Origin: DASQGA01 sp963722715
GTDB taxonomy: Bacteria; Actinomycetota; Thermoleophilia; Gaiellales; Gaiellaceae
DNA length: 64,000 bases
Assembly (NCBI GenBank): GCA_963722715.1
Contig: CAVROA010000008.1
Location: forward strand, 247,686 to 311,685
Direction: 5' to 3'
Shown piece by piece: positions 1-8,415 of this stretch (positions within the stretch are counted from its first letter, which is position 1; the number at the start of each line of letters is the position of its first letter). The notes beneath the pieces are model-generated. The model had not been told where the DNA came from. It ran no database searches and worked only from the letters and a program-made list of their open reading frames with translations. Position numbers and translations under genes: made by a program.

Positions 1-381
1 GTGCGAGTCTCCACAGACGATCGTGAGCCCGGGCTGCGTCAGCCCGAGCTCCGGCCCGATCACGTGAACGATCCCTTCTCGGCCGCTCCCGGTTGCATAG
101 AGGGGCACGCCGAACTCCGCGCAGTTTCGCTCGAGCGCTTCGAGCTGCGCCTGCGAAAGAGGGTCGGCCGGTCCCACGCCGGTGGCGACGTTGTGATCCA
201 TCGTCGCAAGCGTCAGGTCTGGGCGGCGGACCCTTCGACCGGCGAGTCGAAGCCCCTCGAAGGCCTGCGGTGAGGTGACTTCATGTACGAGGTGCAGGTC
301 GACCCAGAGCAGAGCGGGCTCGCCCGGCGGCTCGGTCACCAGGCGGCTTTCCCACACGCGGTCGAAGAGGGTCTTCGGCAT
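1..381 (-). CDS. leuC: 3-isopropylmalate dehydratase large subunit, N-terminal part (cut by window edge)
   Basis: LeuC, with LeuD, isomerises 2-isopropylmalate to 3-isopropylmalate in leucine synthesis, using a 4Fe-4S cluster. The reverse-strand translation starts MPKTLFDRVWESRLV, the usual LeuC opening, and continues with LLWVDLHLVHEVTSPQAFEGL (the HE pair typical of LeuC), TMDHNVAT and, at the window edge, GLTIVCGDS, all conserved in the aconitase superfamily in this order. About 127 of the usual ~470 residues are present; the cluster cysteines lie outside. ATG at 381 is chosen; an in-frame ATG at 390 would add three residues. No close SD sequence is seen. Identification rests on motif recall and the match is clear. 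Confidence 0.88.
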   Translation of the reverse strand, partial: MPKTLFDRVWESRLVTEPPGEPALLWVDLHLVHEVTSPQAFEGLRLAGRRVRRPDLTLATMDHNVATGVGPADPLSQAQLEALERNCAEFGVPLYATGSGREGIVHVIGPELGLTQPGLTIVCGDSH

Positions 382-393
382 GCACCCCATTGT

Positions 394-409
394 GGCGGTT
401 GGAACCGCC
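394..409. promoter_or_regulatory. inverted repeat upstream of leuC
   Basis: Two 7-nt arms, GGCGGTT and AACCGCC, are separated by 2 nt, 13 bases before the leuC start codon. Position and symmetry would suit a repressor operator or a small hairpin in the leader. No regulator can be named from the sequence. Confidence 0.35.
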
Positions 410-429
410 GCTGAGTGGGACGCGATTGG

Positions 430-666
430 CTAGGAGGCGGAGCGAAGCGCCTTGATGAGCTCGTCCTTCGTCATGTCTGAGCGGCCAGGAATGTCAGCCT
501 TCTGCGCCCGCGCGTAGAGCTCGTCCTTCGTCAGGTCCTCGAGGTTCGACACACGACCTCGGTCGAGAGGTGTCTGGTCGAGCACTCCGCGGACCGCGTC
601 GCGCTTTCGAAACAGCAGAAAAGCGAGCACTGCACCGAGCGCTCCTCCGGCGAATAGAAATCTCAT
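430..666 (-). CDS. small membrane protein with Rho_N-like/SAP-like C-terminal motif
   Basis: A 78-residue protein with one N-terminal hydrophobic segment (FLFAGGALGAVLAFLLF, about residues 3-19) and a C-terminal helix-extended-helix: NLEDLTKDELYARAQKADI followed by DMTKDELIKALR. This pattern matches the Rho N-terminal-like nucleic-acid-binding motif found in many small actinobacterial proteins. The ATG at 666 is preferred over upstream starts because GGAGGTG lies five bases before it. Function is unknown; membrane anchoring with a cytosolic Rho_N-like tail is inference. Confidence 0.6.
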   Translation of the reverse strand: MRFLFAGGALGAVLAFLLFRKRDAVRGVLDQTPLDRGRVSNLEDLTKDELYARAQKADIPGRSDMTKDELIKALRSAS

Positions 667-807
667 CCAGCCACCTCCATGCCAGAAGGGGTACCCGCGT
701 CGCCGGGTCTCAACCGCTTCAGCGCGCGGCTGCAATCCTAGTGAGTGGGGGAGGTGAAAGCGATCGGGCCGTTTTTATCCGAACTGCGATCGGGCAGACT
801 TCATCAC

Positions 808-1131
808 ATGGACGCGCGTGCAAGGCAGGTCGCCCGGAACGAGAGCCTTTTCCGCGAGGTGAACGAGCGAATCGAGGAGATCGCCGAGACGATGTTCAAG
901 TCGTCGCATTCCGGCTTCTTCTGCGAATGCGGGGATGCCGACTGCGTTGAGCTCATGGAGCTGACCGTCGACGAGTACGAAGAGATCCGTTCCGACCCGA
1001 GGCGTTTCGTGGTCAAGCCAGGGCACGAGATGCCCGACTTCGAGCGAGTCTTCGAGCGGGAGAGCCACTACGTCGTGCAGAAGATCGGGGACGCCGGCGA
1101 CGTCGCCGAGAGGCTCGACCCCAGATCCTGA
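808..1131 (+). CDS. conserved hypothetical protein with CxCxxxxC motif
   Basis: A 107-residue acidic protein. The N-terminal helix (ARNESLFREVNERIEEI) is followed by FFCECGDADCVE, a cysteine cluster that could bind a metal, and then by an EYEEIRSDPRRFVVKPGHE segment. I recall this order from small actinobacterial hypotheticals of unknown role. ATG 808 is chosen because the conserved N-terminus begins there; an in-frame GTG at 745 would add 21 unconserved residues. The VOC gene starts 7 bp downstream, so the two are probably co-transcribed. Confidence 0.6.
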   Translation: MDARARQVARNESLFREVNERIEEIAETMFKSSHSGFFCECGDADCVELMELTVDEYEEIRSDPRRFVVKPGHEMPDFERVFERESHYVVQKIGDAGDVAERLDPRS

Positions 1132-1138
1132 GATCGTC

Positions 1139-1525
1139 GTGTTCGAGGCGCTCGACTTCGTCTACGTTCCGGCCGGAGACGTCGATGCGGCCGCGCGCCG
1201 GTACGTCGAGCAGCTGGGCGCTGAACTGGTCTGGAAGGTACGAGGGATGGGAACCGTCGTCGCCTGCCTGCGGATCTCGGACACAGGGCCGCAGATTCTC
1301 CTGAGCGGCCATCTCGAGGGCACGGACCCGATCCTGATCTACCGCGTGCCCGACTACGCCTCGGCAGTCTCGGATCTTCGAGCTGCCGGAATCGACGTGC
1401 GGGAGCTGGAGATCCCGCACGGCCCTTGTGCGAGCTTCGAGGCCGAAGGCGGGCAGCGCCTCGCGGTCTACGAGCTCACGCGACCCAAGGCTGCGGAGCA
1501 CTTTGCCGGCCGCATCGACGACTGA
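1139..1525 (+). CDS. VOC (glyoxalase/bleomycin-resistance fold) family protein
   Basis: A 128-residue single VOC domain with paired beta-alpha-beta-beta-beta motifs: FEALDFVYVPAGDVDAAARR opens the first half and LIYRVPDYASAVSDLRAAGI the second, ending with FEAEGGQRLAVYELTRP. VOC proteins use a metal site for isomerisation, ring cleavage or drug binding; the substrate here cannot be told. GTG 1139 is used as start, directly behind the upstream small gene. Length is normal for the family. Confidence 0.7.
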   Translation: MFEALDFVYVPAGDVDAAARRYVEQLGAELVWKVRGMGTVVACLRISDTGPQILLSGHLEGTDPILIYRVPDYASAVSDLRAAGIDVRELEIPHGPCASFEAEGGQRLAVYELTRPKAAEHFAGRIDD

Positions 1526-1574
1526 GGTGACGTCGGGAGCCTAGGCGCGATCGCGCCGCGTGGGACGACTTCGG

Positions 1575-2405
1575 TCAGCCGGCCTTTACTGAAGCGTCGC
1601 GGTCGATCGCGTCACCGGGAACCGTCACCCAAGCGGCGACGCTTTCGGCGCGGCCGCGAAGATCGAGCGTCCGCTCCTCGAGTCCACTGGTGTCGAGCTT
1701 CGAGGCCTTCGCCGCAGCGCCGCTGATGACGATTTCCCCCGCCTTCGCGCCCGAGGCGAGCCGGGCGGCAGTGTTCACAGAGTCACCAAGCGCGGTGAAG
1801 TCCACGGCGTCTCCCTCGCCGACTGTGCCGACGAAGGCGACACCGGTGTGGACGCCTGCGCCCACCGGGATCCAGGGCTCACCTTGGTCGTGACCTGTCT
1901 CCGCGAGCAGCTCGCGCGCAGCGTCGATCGCGTCCGCAGCGTGATCTGTGCCGGCGAAGCCGGGGATGAAGAGAGCGACGACCTGATCCCCGACGAACTT
2001 GTCCACGATGCCGTTCCTGCGATCGACGGCGGCAGCGGCGGCGCCGTAGAAGCGCGCCATCAGCTGGGAGAACTCCCCGGAGCCCATCTGTTCGGCGAGA
2101 GCCGTCGAGCCGCGCACGTCCGCGAAGAGAAGCGAGAGCTCGATCTCCGCCCCGCCCGGCCTCTTTTCCAGCGCGTGAATGCAGCCGCGGCAGATGCGCC
2201 GGTTGAGACGCGAGGGGCCGAAGCCGATGAACCGCATCAGGTTCCCGGGCGGGCCGAACGGGGTGTCGCAGAGCTTGCAGCGGGGGTCGGTGGGGATCGC
2301 TCGCGAAATCCGGCGCATCCACGGGCTCCAGCACATGTGCCCGCGGGCCTCGCCCATGAGGACGCGCCGCCACTTTTCGTCGTGCGGGGTCGTCGGCTCG
2401 CTCAC
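1575..2405 (-). CDS. class III adenylate/guanylate cyclase with N-terminal Cys-rich segment
   Basis: 276 residues. The N-terminal ~80 residues carry two cysteine pairs (CKLC and CRGC), possibly a metal-binding knuckle. The cyclase homology domain follows: LSLLFADVRGSTALAEQM with a metal-binding Asp, then GIVDKFVGDQVVALF, GAGVHTGVAFVGTVG and ALGDSVNTAARL, the canonical order for class III cyclases. The product (cAMP or cGMP) is not decided. Its start overlaps the stop of the upstream TPR-like gene by 4 bp (ATGA), so they form an operon and the helical protein may be a partner. Confidence 0.85.
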   Translation of the reverse strand: MSEPTTPHDEKWRRVLMGEARGHMCWSPWMRRISRAIPTDPRCKLCDTPFGPPGNLMRFIGFGPSRLNRRICRGCIHALEKRPGGAEIELSLLFADVRGSTALAEQMGSGEFSQLMARFYGAAAAAVDRRNGIVDKFVGDQVVALFIPGFAGTDHAADAIDAARELLAETGHDQGEPWIPVGAGVHTGVAFVGTVGEGDAVDFTALGDSVNTAARLASGAKAGEIVISGAAAKASKLDTSGLEERTLDLRGRAESVAAWVTVPGDAIDRDASVKAG

Positions 2406-2824
2406 GGAACGCCTTGAGCCTTGGACGCTTCCGCCAGCTGCCCACGAAGCCAGTCGAGCTCGAAGCGATCGTCGGGAGCCTGATCGAGGTCGGTCTCCAC
2501 GAGGAGCGACTCGGCGTCGCCAAGAAGCGCCCGTGCCCGGTCGTCTTCGCCCCGTGCGAAGGCGAGGACGGCTCGGTTCAAGTGCGTCATCGCAGCGCCA
2601 AATTCGTCGTCGGAAGCGCCGAGCTCCTCACACTCGGTGAAGTAGCGCTCCGCGGCGTCGATGTTTCCCCGATGGATCTCGACATGGCCGCGCTGCTCGG
2701 CCCAGGCGTCCTCCTCCGCGAGCACCGGGCTGCCCGAAGAGGACGGAAACCTCCACCGCAACTCGCGGGAACGCTCGAGCAGGCGGCGCGCCTCTTCCAG
2801 ACTCATGTCTCGACCGCTATTCAC
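2402..2824 (-). CDS. TPR-like helical protein, cyclase operon partner
   Basis: 140 residues, almost entirely helical with tetratricopeptide-like spacing: HRGNIDAAERYFTECEEL and AFARGEDDRARALLGDAESL are typical TPR helices. TPR-like proteins mediate protein contacts. GTG 2824 is the longest start; ATG 2806 is an alternative six codons later. It overlaps the downstream cyclase gene by 4 bp. A TAGGTT -10-like box lies on the same strand at about 2860-2865 and may drive the pair. Confidence 0.55.
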   Translation of the reverse strand: MNSGRDMSLEEARRLLERSRELRWRFPSSSGSPVLAEEDAWAEQRGHVEIHRGNIDAAERYFTECEELGASDDEFGAAMTHLNRAVLAFARGEDDRARALLGDAESLLVETDLDQAPDDRFELDWLRGQLAEASKAQGVP

Positions 2825-2908
2825 TGCTTCCTACTTGGACGGAGCGGCACAGGGTCGAACCTAACGTAGCTGAGGCCGCTCGCGTACCGCATTTGAGCCT
2901 TGTACGGG

Positions 2909-4510
2909 TCAGGTGACGCGGACGGTGAAGCTTCCCACGTAGGCCGCGTACGGATTGAGGACGACGACGTACGTTCCCGGGCCGGGCAGCTGGATCGAGA
3001 TCGTCTTCCCGCTCGAGGTCATGTAGCTCTGGGCCACGAGCGTCGACCCGTCGGGCCGGAGCACGGAGACCGTCGTCAGCGCCACCGTCACAGCGCTCAC
3101 GGAGACCGTGACCGTCTGGCCGCCGCTGCCGCCGAAGCTGACGGCGGCGTTCTGGCCGGGCACGGTCGTGGCCACGGTCACCGCGGGCCCGCCGATCAAC
3201 GCTGTCGCGCCCGCGTCGGCGGGGACGTCGTAGAGCGTCAGCGTCATGCTTCCCGTCGCGGTTCCCTGCGGGTCGACGAGGATCGAATATGTGCCGCTTG
3301 CCGGCAAGGCCTGCGCGTCGAGGAAGCCGCCGGCGGTGCCGACGTAGGCTGTCGCTCCGAGGGTCGACCCGTCCGGACCCACGATCGACACCCGGGCGCT
3401 GCTCATGGTGACGGAGCTGAGCCGGACGCTGAGGCGCCGGCTTGCGGTGCCGGTGAACGTCACCTTGGCGTTCTGACCGGGAACTGTGGTTGTCACGCTC
3501 ACGCTTGGCCCGCCGGGCGAGCCCGTCGCGGCCGGGTCGGGTGGCACGTCGTACACGGTCACCGTCGCGCTTCCAGTCGCCATGGCCTGCGGGTCGACGA
3601 CGACGGTGTACGTGCCTGTGCTCGGCAGAATCCGCGTGTCGACAAATCCTCCGCTCGTGCCGACGTAGATGGGCGGGGCCAGTGTCGATCCGCCGGGATT
3701 GAGGACTGAGACGTAGGCGGCGCTCAACGTCATCCCCGAGACCTTGACGCTCACACGCTGGCCCGCCCCTCCCGCGAACGTGACTCGTGCGTTCTGCCCA
3801 GGCACGTTCGTCGTGACACTGGAGCCGGAGCTCCCCGGCGAGGTGGTCGCATTCGCATCCGCCGGGACGTCGTAGAGCGTGAGTGTCACGCTCCCGGTTG
3901 CGGTCGCCTGCGGGTCGACGAGAATCGTGTACGTGCCGCTCACCGCCAGCGTTTTCGCGTCCACGAAACCGCCGCTTGTCCCGAAGTAGGCCGGCATCGC
4001 GAACGTCGACCCTCCTGGTGCCGTTATCGACACCTTTCCCCCGCAGCACGTCGAGGTGCCCATCGTGACTTCGGCCAGGCGCAGGCTTACGCGCTGGCCC
4101 GCAGCGCCTGTGAACGTCGCCTGCACGTTCTGCCCCGGGGTCGTGGTCGAAAGCGTTACGGCGCCGCCACCGGCGGCGATCGCCGAGCTCGTGTCGGCCG
4201 GCACGTCGTAGAGCGTCAGCGTGACGCTTCCGGTCGCAGTTCCCTGCGGGTCGACGAGAATCCGGTACGACCCGGCCGTGGGCAGCGTTCTCGTATCGAC
4301 GAAGCCGCCGCTCGTGCCGAAGTAGGTCGGAGTGGCGAGCGCCGAGCCGTCCGGCCTCAGGATCGAGACCTTCGCGCTGCAGCAGGCGTTCGTGCCGATG
4401 CTGACGGCGGAGAGCTTCAGGCTCACGCGCTGCCCGACGGTGCCGGCGAATGCGAGGAGGGCGTCCTCGCCGGAGGCTGTCGTGGTCACCGTCACGGGAG
4501 CCCCTCCAGC
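2909..4510 (-). repeat. five tandem ~320-337-bp coding repeats in the protease C-terminus
   Basis: The segment encoding the YDVP motif recurs at about 3223, 3542, 3864 and 4201, giving periods of 319, 322 and 337 bp; a final divergent copy ends the gene. Copies differ at many positions, so they are old protein-domain duplications rather than recent DNA expansion. Two adjacent copies (about 3990-4400) share a CC pair before a KVSI motif that the others lack. Confidence 0.85.
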
Positions 4511-6142
4511 GGAGATCGACCTGGGAACCGTGCCGATCGCCGTCCGCACGTCCGACGAGCCGCCGGCGTCGCCCCTGACGGTGATCGAGAGCGGTCCCTC
4601 GCTGCTCGGCGTGTACTGACCCGTGTAGAGGCCGTCACCACGCGGTGTGAGCGTGATCGGCACAGCGTTTGCGGTCGCGGTCACCGCGATGCCGCCCGGG
4701 TTGCCGCACACGGCGCCGATCGCAGTCACCGTGACGGGCTGGCCGAGCGCCGCGACAAAGCCGGCCGCTGGTGACTCGAGCCAGACCTGAGGTGTGCCGC
4801 TACACCGGACCGCGGAGTCGACGTTGAGCCGGCCGCCGGTTGCGGTCTGCTGGTCCAGAGAAGCATTTGCGTCGACAGTCCGGAGCAGGAGCGCCTTCAG
4901 GCCGACGTCCGACGCGGCCGGGAAGGCCGCCTTCGCGAGCGCCGCTGCGCCCGCGACGTGCGGCGAGGCCATGGACGTCCCACTGAGGTAGTCGTAGCTG
5001 CTTCCGGGAACGGTGGAGTAGATGTTGTCCCCTGGAGCGCCTAGTTCGACCGACTGCCGACCGTAGTTCGAGAACCAGGCTTTCCGGTCGGCGCCGTCCG
5101 TGGCTGCGACCGTAATCACGTTCGCGAAGTCAAATGAAGCCGGGTACGTCGGTGTCACGTCGTTGTTGGACAAGCTGTTCCCGGCTGCCGCAACGAAAAG
5201 GGAACCGTGCGCGTCCGCATAGGCGATGGCGTCGGCGAACGCCTGCGAGAAACCGTCGCCACCGTAGGAGTTGTTCGAGACGACGGCTCCCTCGTCCACG
5301 GCGTAGAGGAGGGCGCGGATCGCATCCGCCGACGTCCCGCTTCCGTCTGCGCCTAAGAACTTGAGCGGCATCAGCTTGACGGCCCAGTTGACGCCGGCGA
5401 CCCCGATGCCGTTGTTCCCGCTTGCGCCGATCGTCCCGGCCACGTGGGTGCCGTGACCGTGGTCGTCGAACGGATCCGCGTCCTCGTTCGCAAAATCCCA
5501 GCCGCGCACGTCGTCGACGAATCCGTTGCCATCGTTGTCCACCCGATCCGTCCGGCAGCCGGCGCACGTCTCTCCTGGATTGAGCCAGATGTTCGAGGCC
5601 AGATCGGGGTGGCCGTAATCGATACCCGTGTCGATCACGGCGACGACGACTCCGGGATCGCCGGTTGTCACACCCCAGGCCTCGGTCGCATCGATGTCGG
5701 CGTCCGCTGTGCCTGGAATTCCGTTCACCGTCTGGCCGAAGTTCTCGAGCCCCCACAGCTCGTGAAAGGCCGGATCGTCAGGGGCGCCCGAGTGAGCATT
5801 CGCCCGGAGGAGGAAGTTCGGCTCCGCGTATCGAACGCGTCCGTCACGTCGCAGGGCCTCGATTGCGTGAGAGCGCTCACCGGCGGGCACCGAGGCGAGC
5901 ACGGCATCGAGGTGCCGGAACCGTTTCTTCGCGACCGCGCCGACCCGGGCCAGCGCCCGCGAGCGGTCGCGCGCCGAAACGCCGCGCTCGAACGCGACGA
6001 TGAGCTCCCCGGGAACGGCACTCGGCGTCACGCCGACGGCCTTGAGCGCGCTCACTGCTTCGGCATGCACCTCCGCCGCGCCTCCGACGGCGGCTAGGCA
6101 GAGACATGCAGCGATGGACGCAACGAGCACCCGGGGTTGCAC
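2909..6142 (-). CDS. secreted S8 subtilisin-like serine protease with five tandem C-terminal modules
   Basis: 1077 residues. A signal peptide (~1-27) precedes a propeptide (VPGELIVAFERG, ~43-110) and a subtilase domain with Asp171 (VIDTGID), His230 (DDHGHGTHVAG), oxyanion Asn322 (AAAGNS) and Ser390 (GTSMASPHVAG), so the complete triad is present. From about residue 540 to the end come five ~107-112-residue beta-rich repeats containing ILVDPQGTATGS and LTLYDVPAD, resembling pre-peptidase C-terminal (PPC) domains. Likely an extracellular scavenging protease whose repeats aid secretion or substrate binding (inference). It starts with GTG, only 6 nt after a -10 box, so the mRNA is probably leaderless. 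Confidence 0.93.
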   Translation of the reverse strand: MQPRVLVASIAACLCLAAVGGAAEVHAEAVSALKAVGVTPSAVPGELIVAFERGVSARDRSRALARVGAVAKKRFRHLDAVLASVPAGERSHAIEALRRDGRVRYAEPNFLLRANAHSGAPDDPAFHELWGLENFGQTVNGIPGTADADIDATEAWGVTTGDPGVVVAVIDTGIDYGHPDLASNIWLNPGETCAGCRTDRVDNDGNGFVDDVRGWDFANEDADPFDDHGHGTHVAGTIGASGNNGIGVAGVNWAVKLMPLKFLGADGSGTSADAIRALLYAVDEGAVVSNNSYGGDGFSQAFADAIAYADAHGSLFVAAAGNSLSNNDVTPTYPASFDFANVITVAATDGADRKAWFSNYGRQSVELGAPGDNIYSTVPGSSYDYLSGTSMASPHVAGAAALAKAAFPAASDVGLKALLLRTVDANASLDQQTATGGRLNVDSAVRCSGTPQVWLESPAAGFVAALGQPVTVTAIGAVCGNPGGIAVTATANAVPITLTPRGDGLYTGQYTPSSEGPLSITVRGDAGGSSDVRTAIGTVPRSISAGGAPVTVTTTASGEDALLAFAGTVGQRVSLKLSAVSIGTNACCSAKVSILRPDGSALATPTYFGTSGGFVDTRTLPTAGSYRILVDPQGTATGSVTLTLYDVPADTSSAIAAGGGAVTLSTTTPGQNVQATFTGAAGQRVSLRLAEVTMGTSTCCGGKVSITAPGGSTFAMPAYFGTSGGFVDAKTLAVSGTYTILVDPQATATGSVTLTLYDVPADANATTSPGSSGSSVTTNVPGQNARVTFAGGAGQRVSVKVSGMTLSAAYVSVLNPGGSTLAPPIYVGTSGGFVDTRILPSTGTYTVVVDPQAMATGSATVTVYDVPPDPAATGSPGGPSVSVTTTVPGQNAKVTFTGTASRRLSVRLSSVTMSSARVSIVGPDGSTLGATAYVGTAGGFLDAQALPASGTYSILVDPQGTATGSMTLTLYDVPADAGATALIGGPAVTVATTVPGQNAAVSFGGSGGQTVTVSVSAVTVALTTVSVLRPDGSTLVAQSYMTSSGKTISIQLPGPGTYVVVLNPYAAYVGSFTVRVT

Positions 6143-6148
6143 AGGCCG

Positions 6149-6178
6149 AACCTAACGCTTGTGTGCCGTGCGTTACAA
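6149..6178 (-). promoter_or_regulatory. promoter of the S8 protease gene (leaderless)
   Basis: Reading on the minus strand, TTGTAA (6178-6173) and TAGGTT (6154-6149) are 18 bp apart. Six nucleotides then separate the -10 box from the GTG at 6142. In actinobacteria transcription starts about 7 nt after TANNNT, which places the transcription start on the start codon. Confidence 0.6.
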
Positions 6179-6201
6179 GCGTCGGGAGAAAGCGGGGGGA
6201 G

Positions 6202-6759
6202 TCAGGCGGGTGGGCGAACGACCGAGAACTTGGCGCAGGAGAGATCGCCGTTCCGTCCGAGCTCGTCCAGCTGCAGCTCGATCCGGCGGGGCAGCAGCGG
6301 CGCGCCCCCTCCCAGCGTGACCGGCGCAATTGCCACTATGACCTCGTCCAGCAGCCCCACGTCGGCGAACTGGCCGACCAGGTCTCCGCCGCCGACGATC
6401 CAGACGTTTCGGTCACCAGCGGCGTCGACCATCTCCTTGTGGACGGTTGCGACGTCTGCGCTCGTGAACTCGATTGCCGCGTCGGGGACGACGGGCAGCT
6501 GGCGGTGGGTGAAGACCCAGCACGGGATGTCGTACGGCCACTTCCAGTCCGCCGGGTCCTTGTCCGAGAACTCGTGGTCGAGGATCCATTCATACGTCGT
6601 CGACCCCATCGCCATCGAACCGACGTCGGCGATGAACGCGCCGTAGTTCAACGGCCCGTCGGGCTCCTGCTTGCGGGTGAACAGCCAGTCGAGCGAGTTG
6701 TCCGGGTCTGCGATGAAGCCGTCGAGACTGGTCGCCGTGTAGTACTGGGTGAGGCTCAC
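6202..6759 (-). CDS. RibD C-terminal/dihydrofolate reductase-like family protein
   Basis: 185 residues. It opens QYYTATSLDGFIADPDNSLDW, the hallmark of the DHFR-like RibD_C family, and ends with VWIVGGGDLVGQFADVGLLDE and PVTLGGGAPLLP, the NADPH-binding GGG segment and the family's closing strand. Such stand-alone proteins are NADPH-dependent reductases, usually of unknown substrate; only some reduce folates or flavin precursors. GTG 6759 is chosen because homology begins there and an AGGA lies upstream; 77 codons of open frame before it are not family-like. Confidence 0.82.
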   Translation of the reverse strand: MSLTQYYTATSLDGFIADPDNSLDWLFTRKQEPDGPLNYGAFIADVGSMAMGSTTYEWILDHEFSDKDPADWKWPYDIPCWVFTHRQLPVVPDAAIEFTSADVATVHKEMVDAAGDRNVWIVGGGDLVGQFADVGLLDEVIVAIAPVTLGGGAPLLPRRIELQLDELGRNGDLSCAKFSVVRPPA

Positions 6760-6804
6760 GACGTAATTCCTAGCCAATCGGGCATTGCGCGTCGAACGAC
6801 GAAC

Positions 6805-6839
6805 GACAGAGGGGGCCACGCGGCTCGGCCCCCTCTGTC
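6805..6839 (-). terminator. strong hairpin terminator
   Basis: A perfect 13-bp stem (6805-6817 with 6827-6839) and a 9-nt loop lie just past the stop codon of the minus-strand repeat protein gene. There is no clear U-run, as is common in GC-rich actinobacteria. Confidence 0.7.
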
Positions 6840-6850
6840 TACGTGTCCCT

Positions 6851-7825
6851 CTAGGCCGGCTCGACCCGCCGACGCCGCTGACTGGCTGCTGCGAAGGCGG
6901 CAGCTGTGATCGCGATCCCACCGAGCCCGGCGAGACCGGCGGCTTCGGCACCCGTGAGCCCGTCGCCAGGGGCGACGAACGCTGGGGCATCAGCCGGGGC
7001 GGCCACGTGAGGTGTCGGTCCTGCCCCGCCGGTCACCTCCGCGGGGGACTGATCCCCCGAAGCGGCGACCGCACCGCCGATCGGCTGATCCGCCGTCGAG
7101 ATGGCAGCGCCGGTCGTCTCCGCGGGGGACTGATCCCCCGAAGCGGCGACCGCACCGCCGATCGGCTGATCCGCCGTCGAGATGGCAGCGCCGGTCGTCT
7201 CCGCGGGGGACTGATCCCCCGAAGCGGCGACCGCACCGCCGATCGGCTGATCCGCCGTCGAGATGGCAGCGCCGATCGTCTCCGCGGGGGACTGATCCCC
7301 CGAAGCGGCGACCGCACCGCCGATCGGCTGATCGGCTGTCGAGACGGCAGCGCCGGTCACTTCCGCGGGGGATTGATCCCCGGAAGCGGCGACACCACCG
7401 CCGACAGCGGCGGCCGGCTGGCTGGAGCTCGAGCTCCCTCCACCTGCGACCATCCCTTGCGCGCTGCCCACTGCGGCCGTCGCGGTGGCAGCCGCGACGC
7501 TCAGCACGAGCGCCTTCTGTCGCAAGCCGTGCCCCTCGACGTCGTCGTCGGCGATTGCGTCAAAGAGCTCCTCTCGGTCGAAAGCGATCGCGATTCGCTC
7601 GCCCTCGGTCGTGCGGAGCACCTGCTCGAGATCCGGCGGATCCCAGCGGACACCGAGCGTGTGTGCCTCGACATCGCCCTGCCTTGTGACGTCGAGGATC
7701 AACTCGGCCGACTCTTTGGAACGCAGTGCATCCTCGATCTCGCTTCGATCGAGCACGGCTGCGACTCCACGACCTGCGAGGTTTCCAGGCTCGACCAGCC
7801 TGGCGGTTCCTGTGGCGTAATCCAT
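6851..7825 (-). CDS. membrane-anchored repeat protein, function unknown
   Basis: 324 residues. An N-terminal ~100-residue soluble part (MDYATGTARLVEPGNLAGRG onward, with EGERIAIAFDREELFDAIAD) is followed by a hydrophobic helix (ALVLSVAAATATAAVGSAQG). Then come five 27-residue repeats around GGAVAASGDQSPAETTGAA and STADQP, and a second hydrophobic helix near the end (AAGLAGLGGIAITAAAFAAA) with a basic tail QRRRR. The architecture suggests a surface or periplasmic stalk held at both ends, which is inference. ATG 7825 has GGAGG just upstream. No known family is recognised. Confidence 0.65.
   Translation of the reverse strand: MDYATGTARLVEPGNLAGRGVAAVLDRSEIEDALRSKESAELILDVTRQGDVEAHTLGVRWDPPDLEQVLRTTEGERIAIAFDREELFDAIADDDVEGHGLRQKALVLSVAAATATAAVGSAQGMVAGGGSSSSSQPAAAVGGGVAASGDQSPAEVTGAAVSTADQPIGGAVAASGDQSPAETIGAAISTADQPIGGAVAASGDQSPAETTGAAISTADQPIGGAVAASGDQSPAETTGAAISTADQPIGGAVAASGDQSPAEVTGGAGPTPHVAAPADAPAFVAPGDGLTGAEAAGLAGLGGIAITAAAFAAASQRRRRVEPA
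7038..7405 (-). repeat. 81-bp tandem repeat, five copies
   Basis: Unit starts fall at about 7038, 7119, 7200, 7281 and 7362. The three inner copies are nearly identical at the DNA level; the outer copies are diverged. The period is a multiple of three, so copy number can change without breaking the reading frame of the host gene. Confidence 0.92.
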
Positions 7826-8415
7826 ACGCCTCCTTCCGCTCAGTGGCCCACCACGCGTGGTGCCTTCTGTGACACGACGCACGAACTGCGTTCGATCTTC
7901 CCACCGTGCGTGGTGGCGCGTCAACGGACCCGGCCATCTCGCCGGCGCGGATGGCGGGGCCTTACGGCCTCACCCGGATACCGTGCATCGGACGAAGCCT
8001 GAACCCGAGGCGGCGGAGCGGTTAACCCGCACGGACTTTCGAACGACGGACTTCGGAGATCGTCCCTTTCGCCCAGGGAAGGGCCGGGAACGGCCACCCG
8101 ACCCGAGTTGATCTTCGCCGGCGGGCGAGCTAGTCATGGCAGCATGAACGACCCGATAACGAGTTCCCCCGATTCACGCCGGCCTTCGCCGAGGTGAGCT
8201 TCGTGCCTGGATACCTACCGACTAGAAGGCTGAGTCCGCCCTCGGGGCCGCCAAGGGCGCGCTGGACGTGGCCAAATCCCGGTCGACGAGCCGGTGTCGT
8301 CGTGGAGAGTGCCTGACCACGACGCTGGAAGACGAACGTGAAGGAAGAGCAGAGTTGAGACAAAGTCCTCTAAGCTCACAGTTGTCGAGGGTGCCAGCGG
8401 CGCTCACGGACACGG
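7826..8415. other. intergenic region without recognisable gene
   Basis: 590 bp between the divergently oriented repeat protein and the glycan cluster. Short open frames exist on both strands but none resembles a known protein or has a convincing start. It probably contains the promoter of the rightward cluster; no clear promoter or RNA motif could be picked out. Confidence 0.5.

Noticed and set aside
2838..2866. Stretch resembling the 3' end of the tRNA-Sec gene (possible second attachment site)
   Set aside because: The similarity centres on GGTTCGA-type bases and overlaps a TAGGTT promoter-like box upstream of a minus-strand gene; a similar motif precedes the S8 protease gene. Better explained as a promoter than as an att site.
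6202..6759. Trimethoprim-type dihydrofolate reductase (folA)
   Set aside because: Opening and closing motifs are those of the RibD_C-like group, not of true FolA.
7038..7405. Regular repeats that could be taken for a CRISPR array
   Set aside because: The 81-bp units are contiguous, have no unique spacers and keep an open reading frame.
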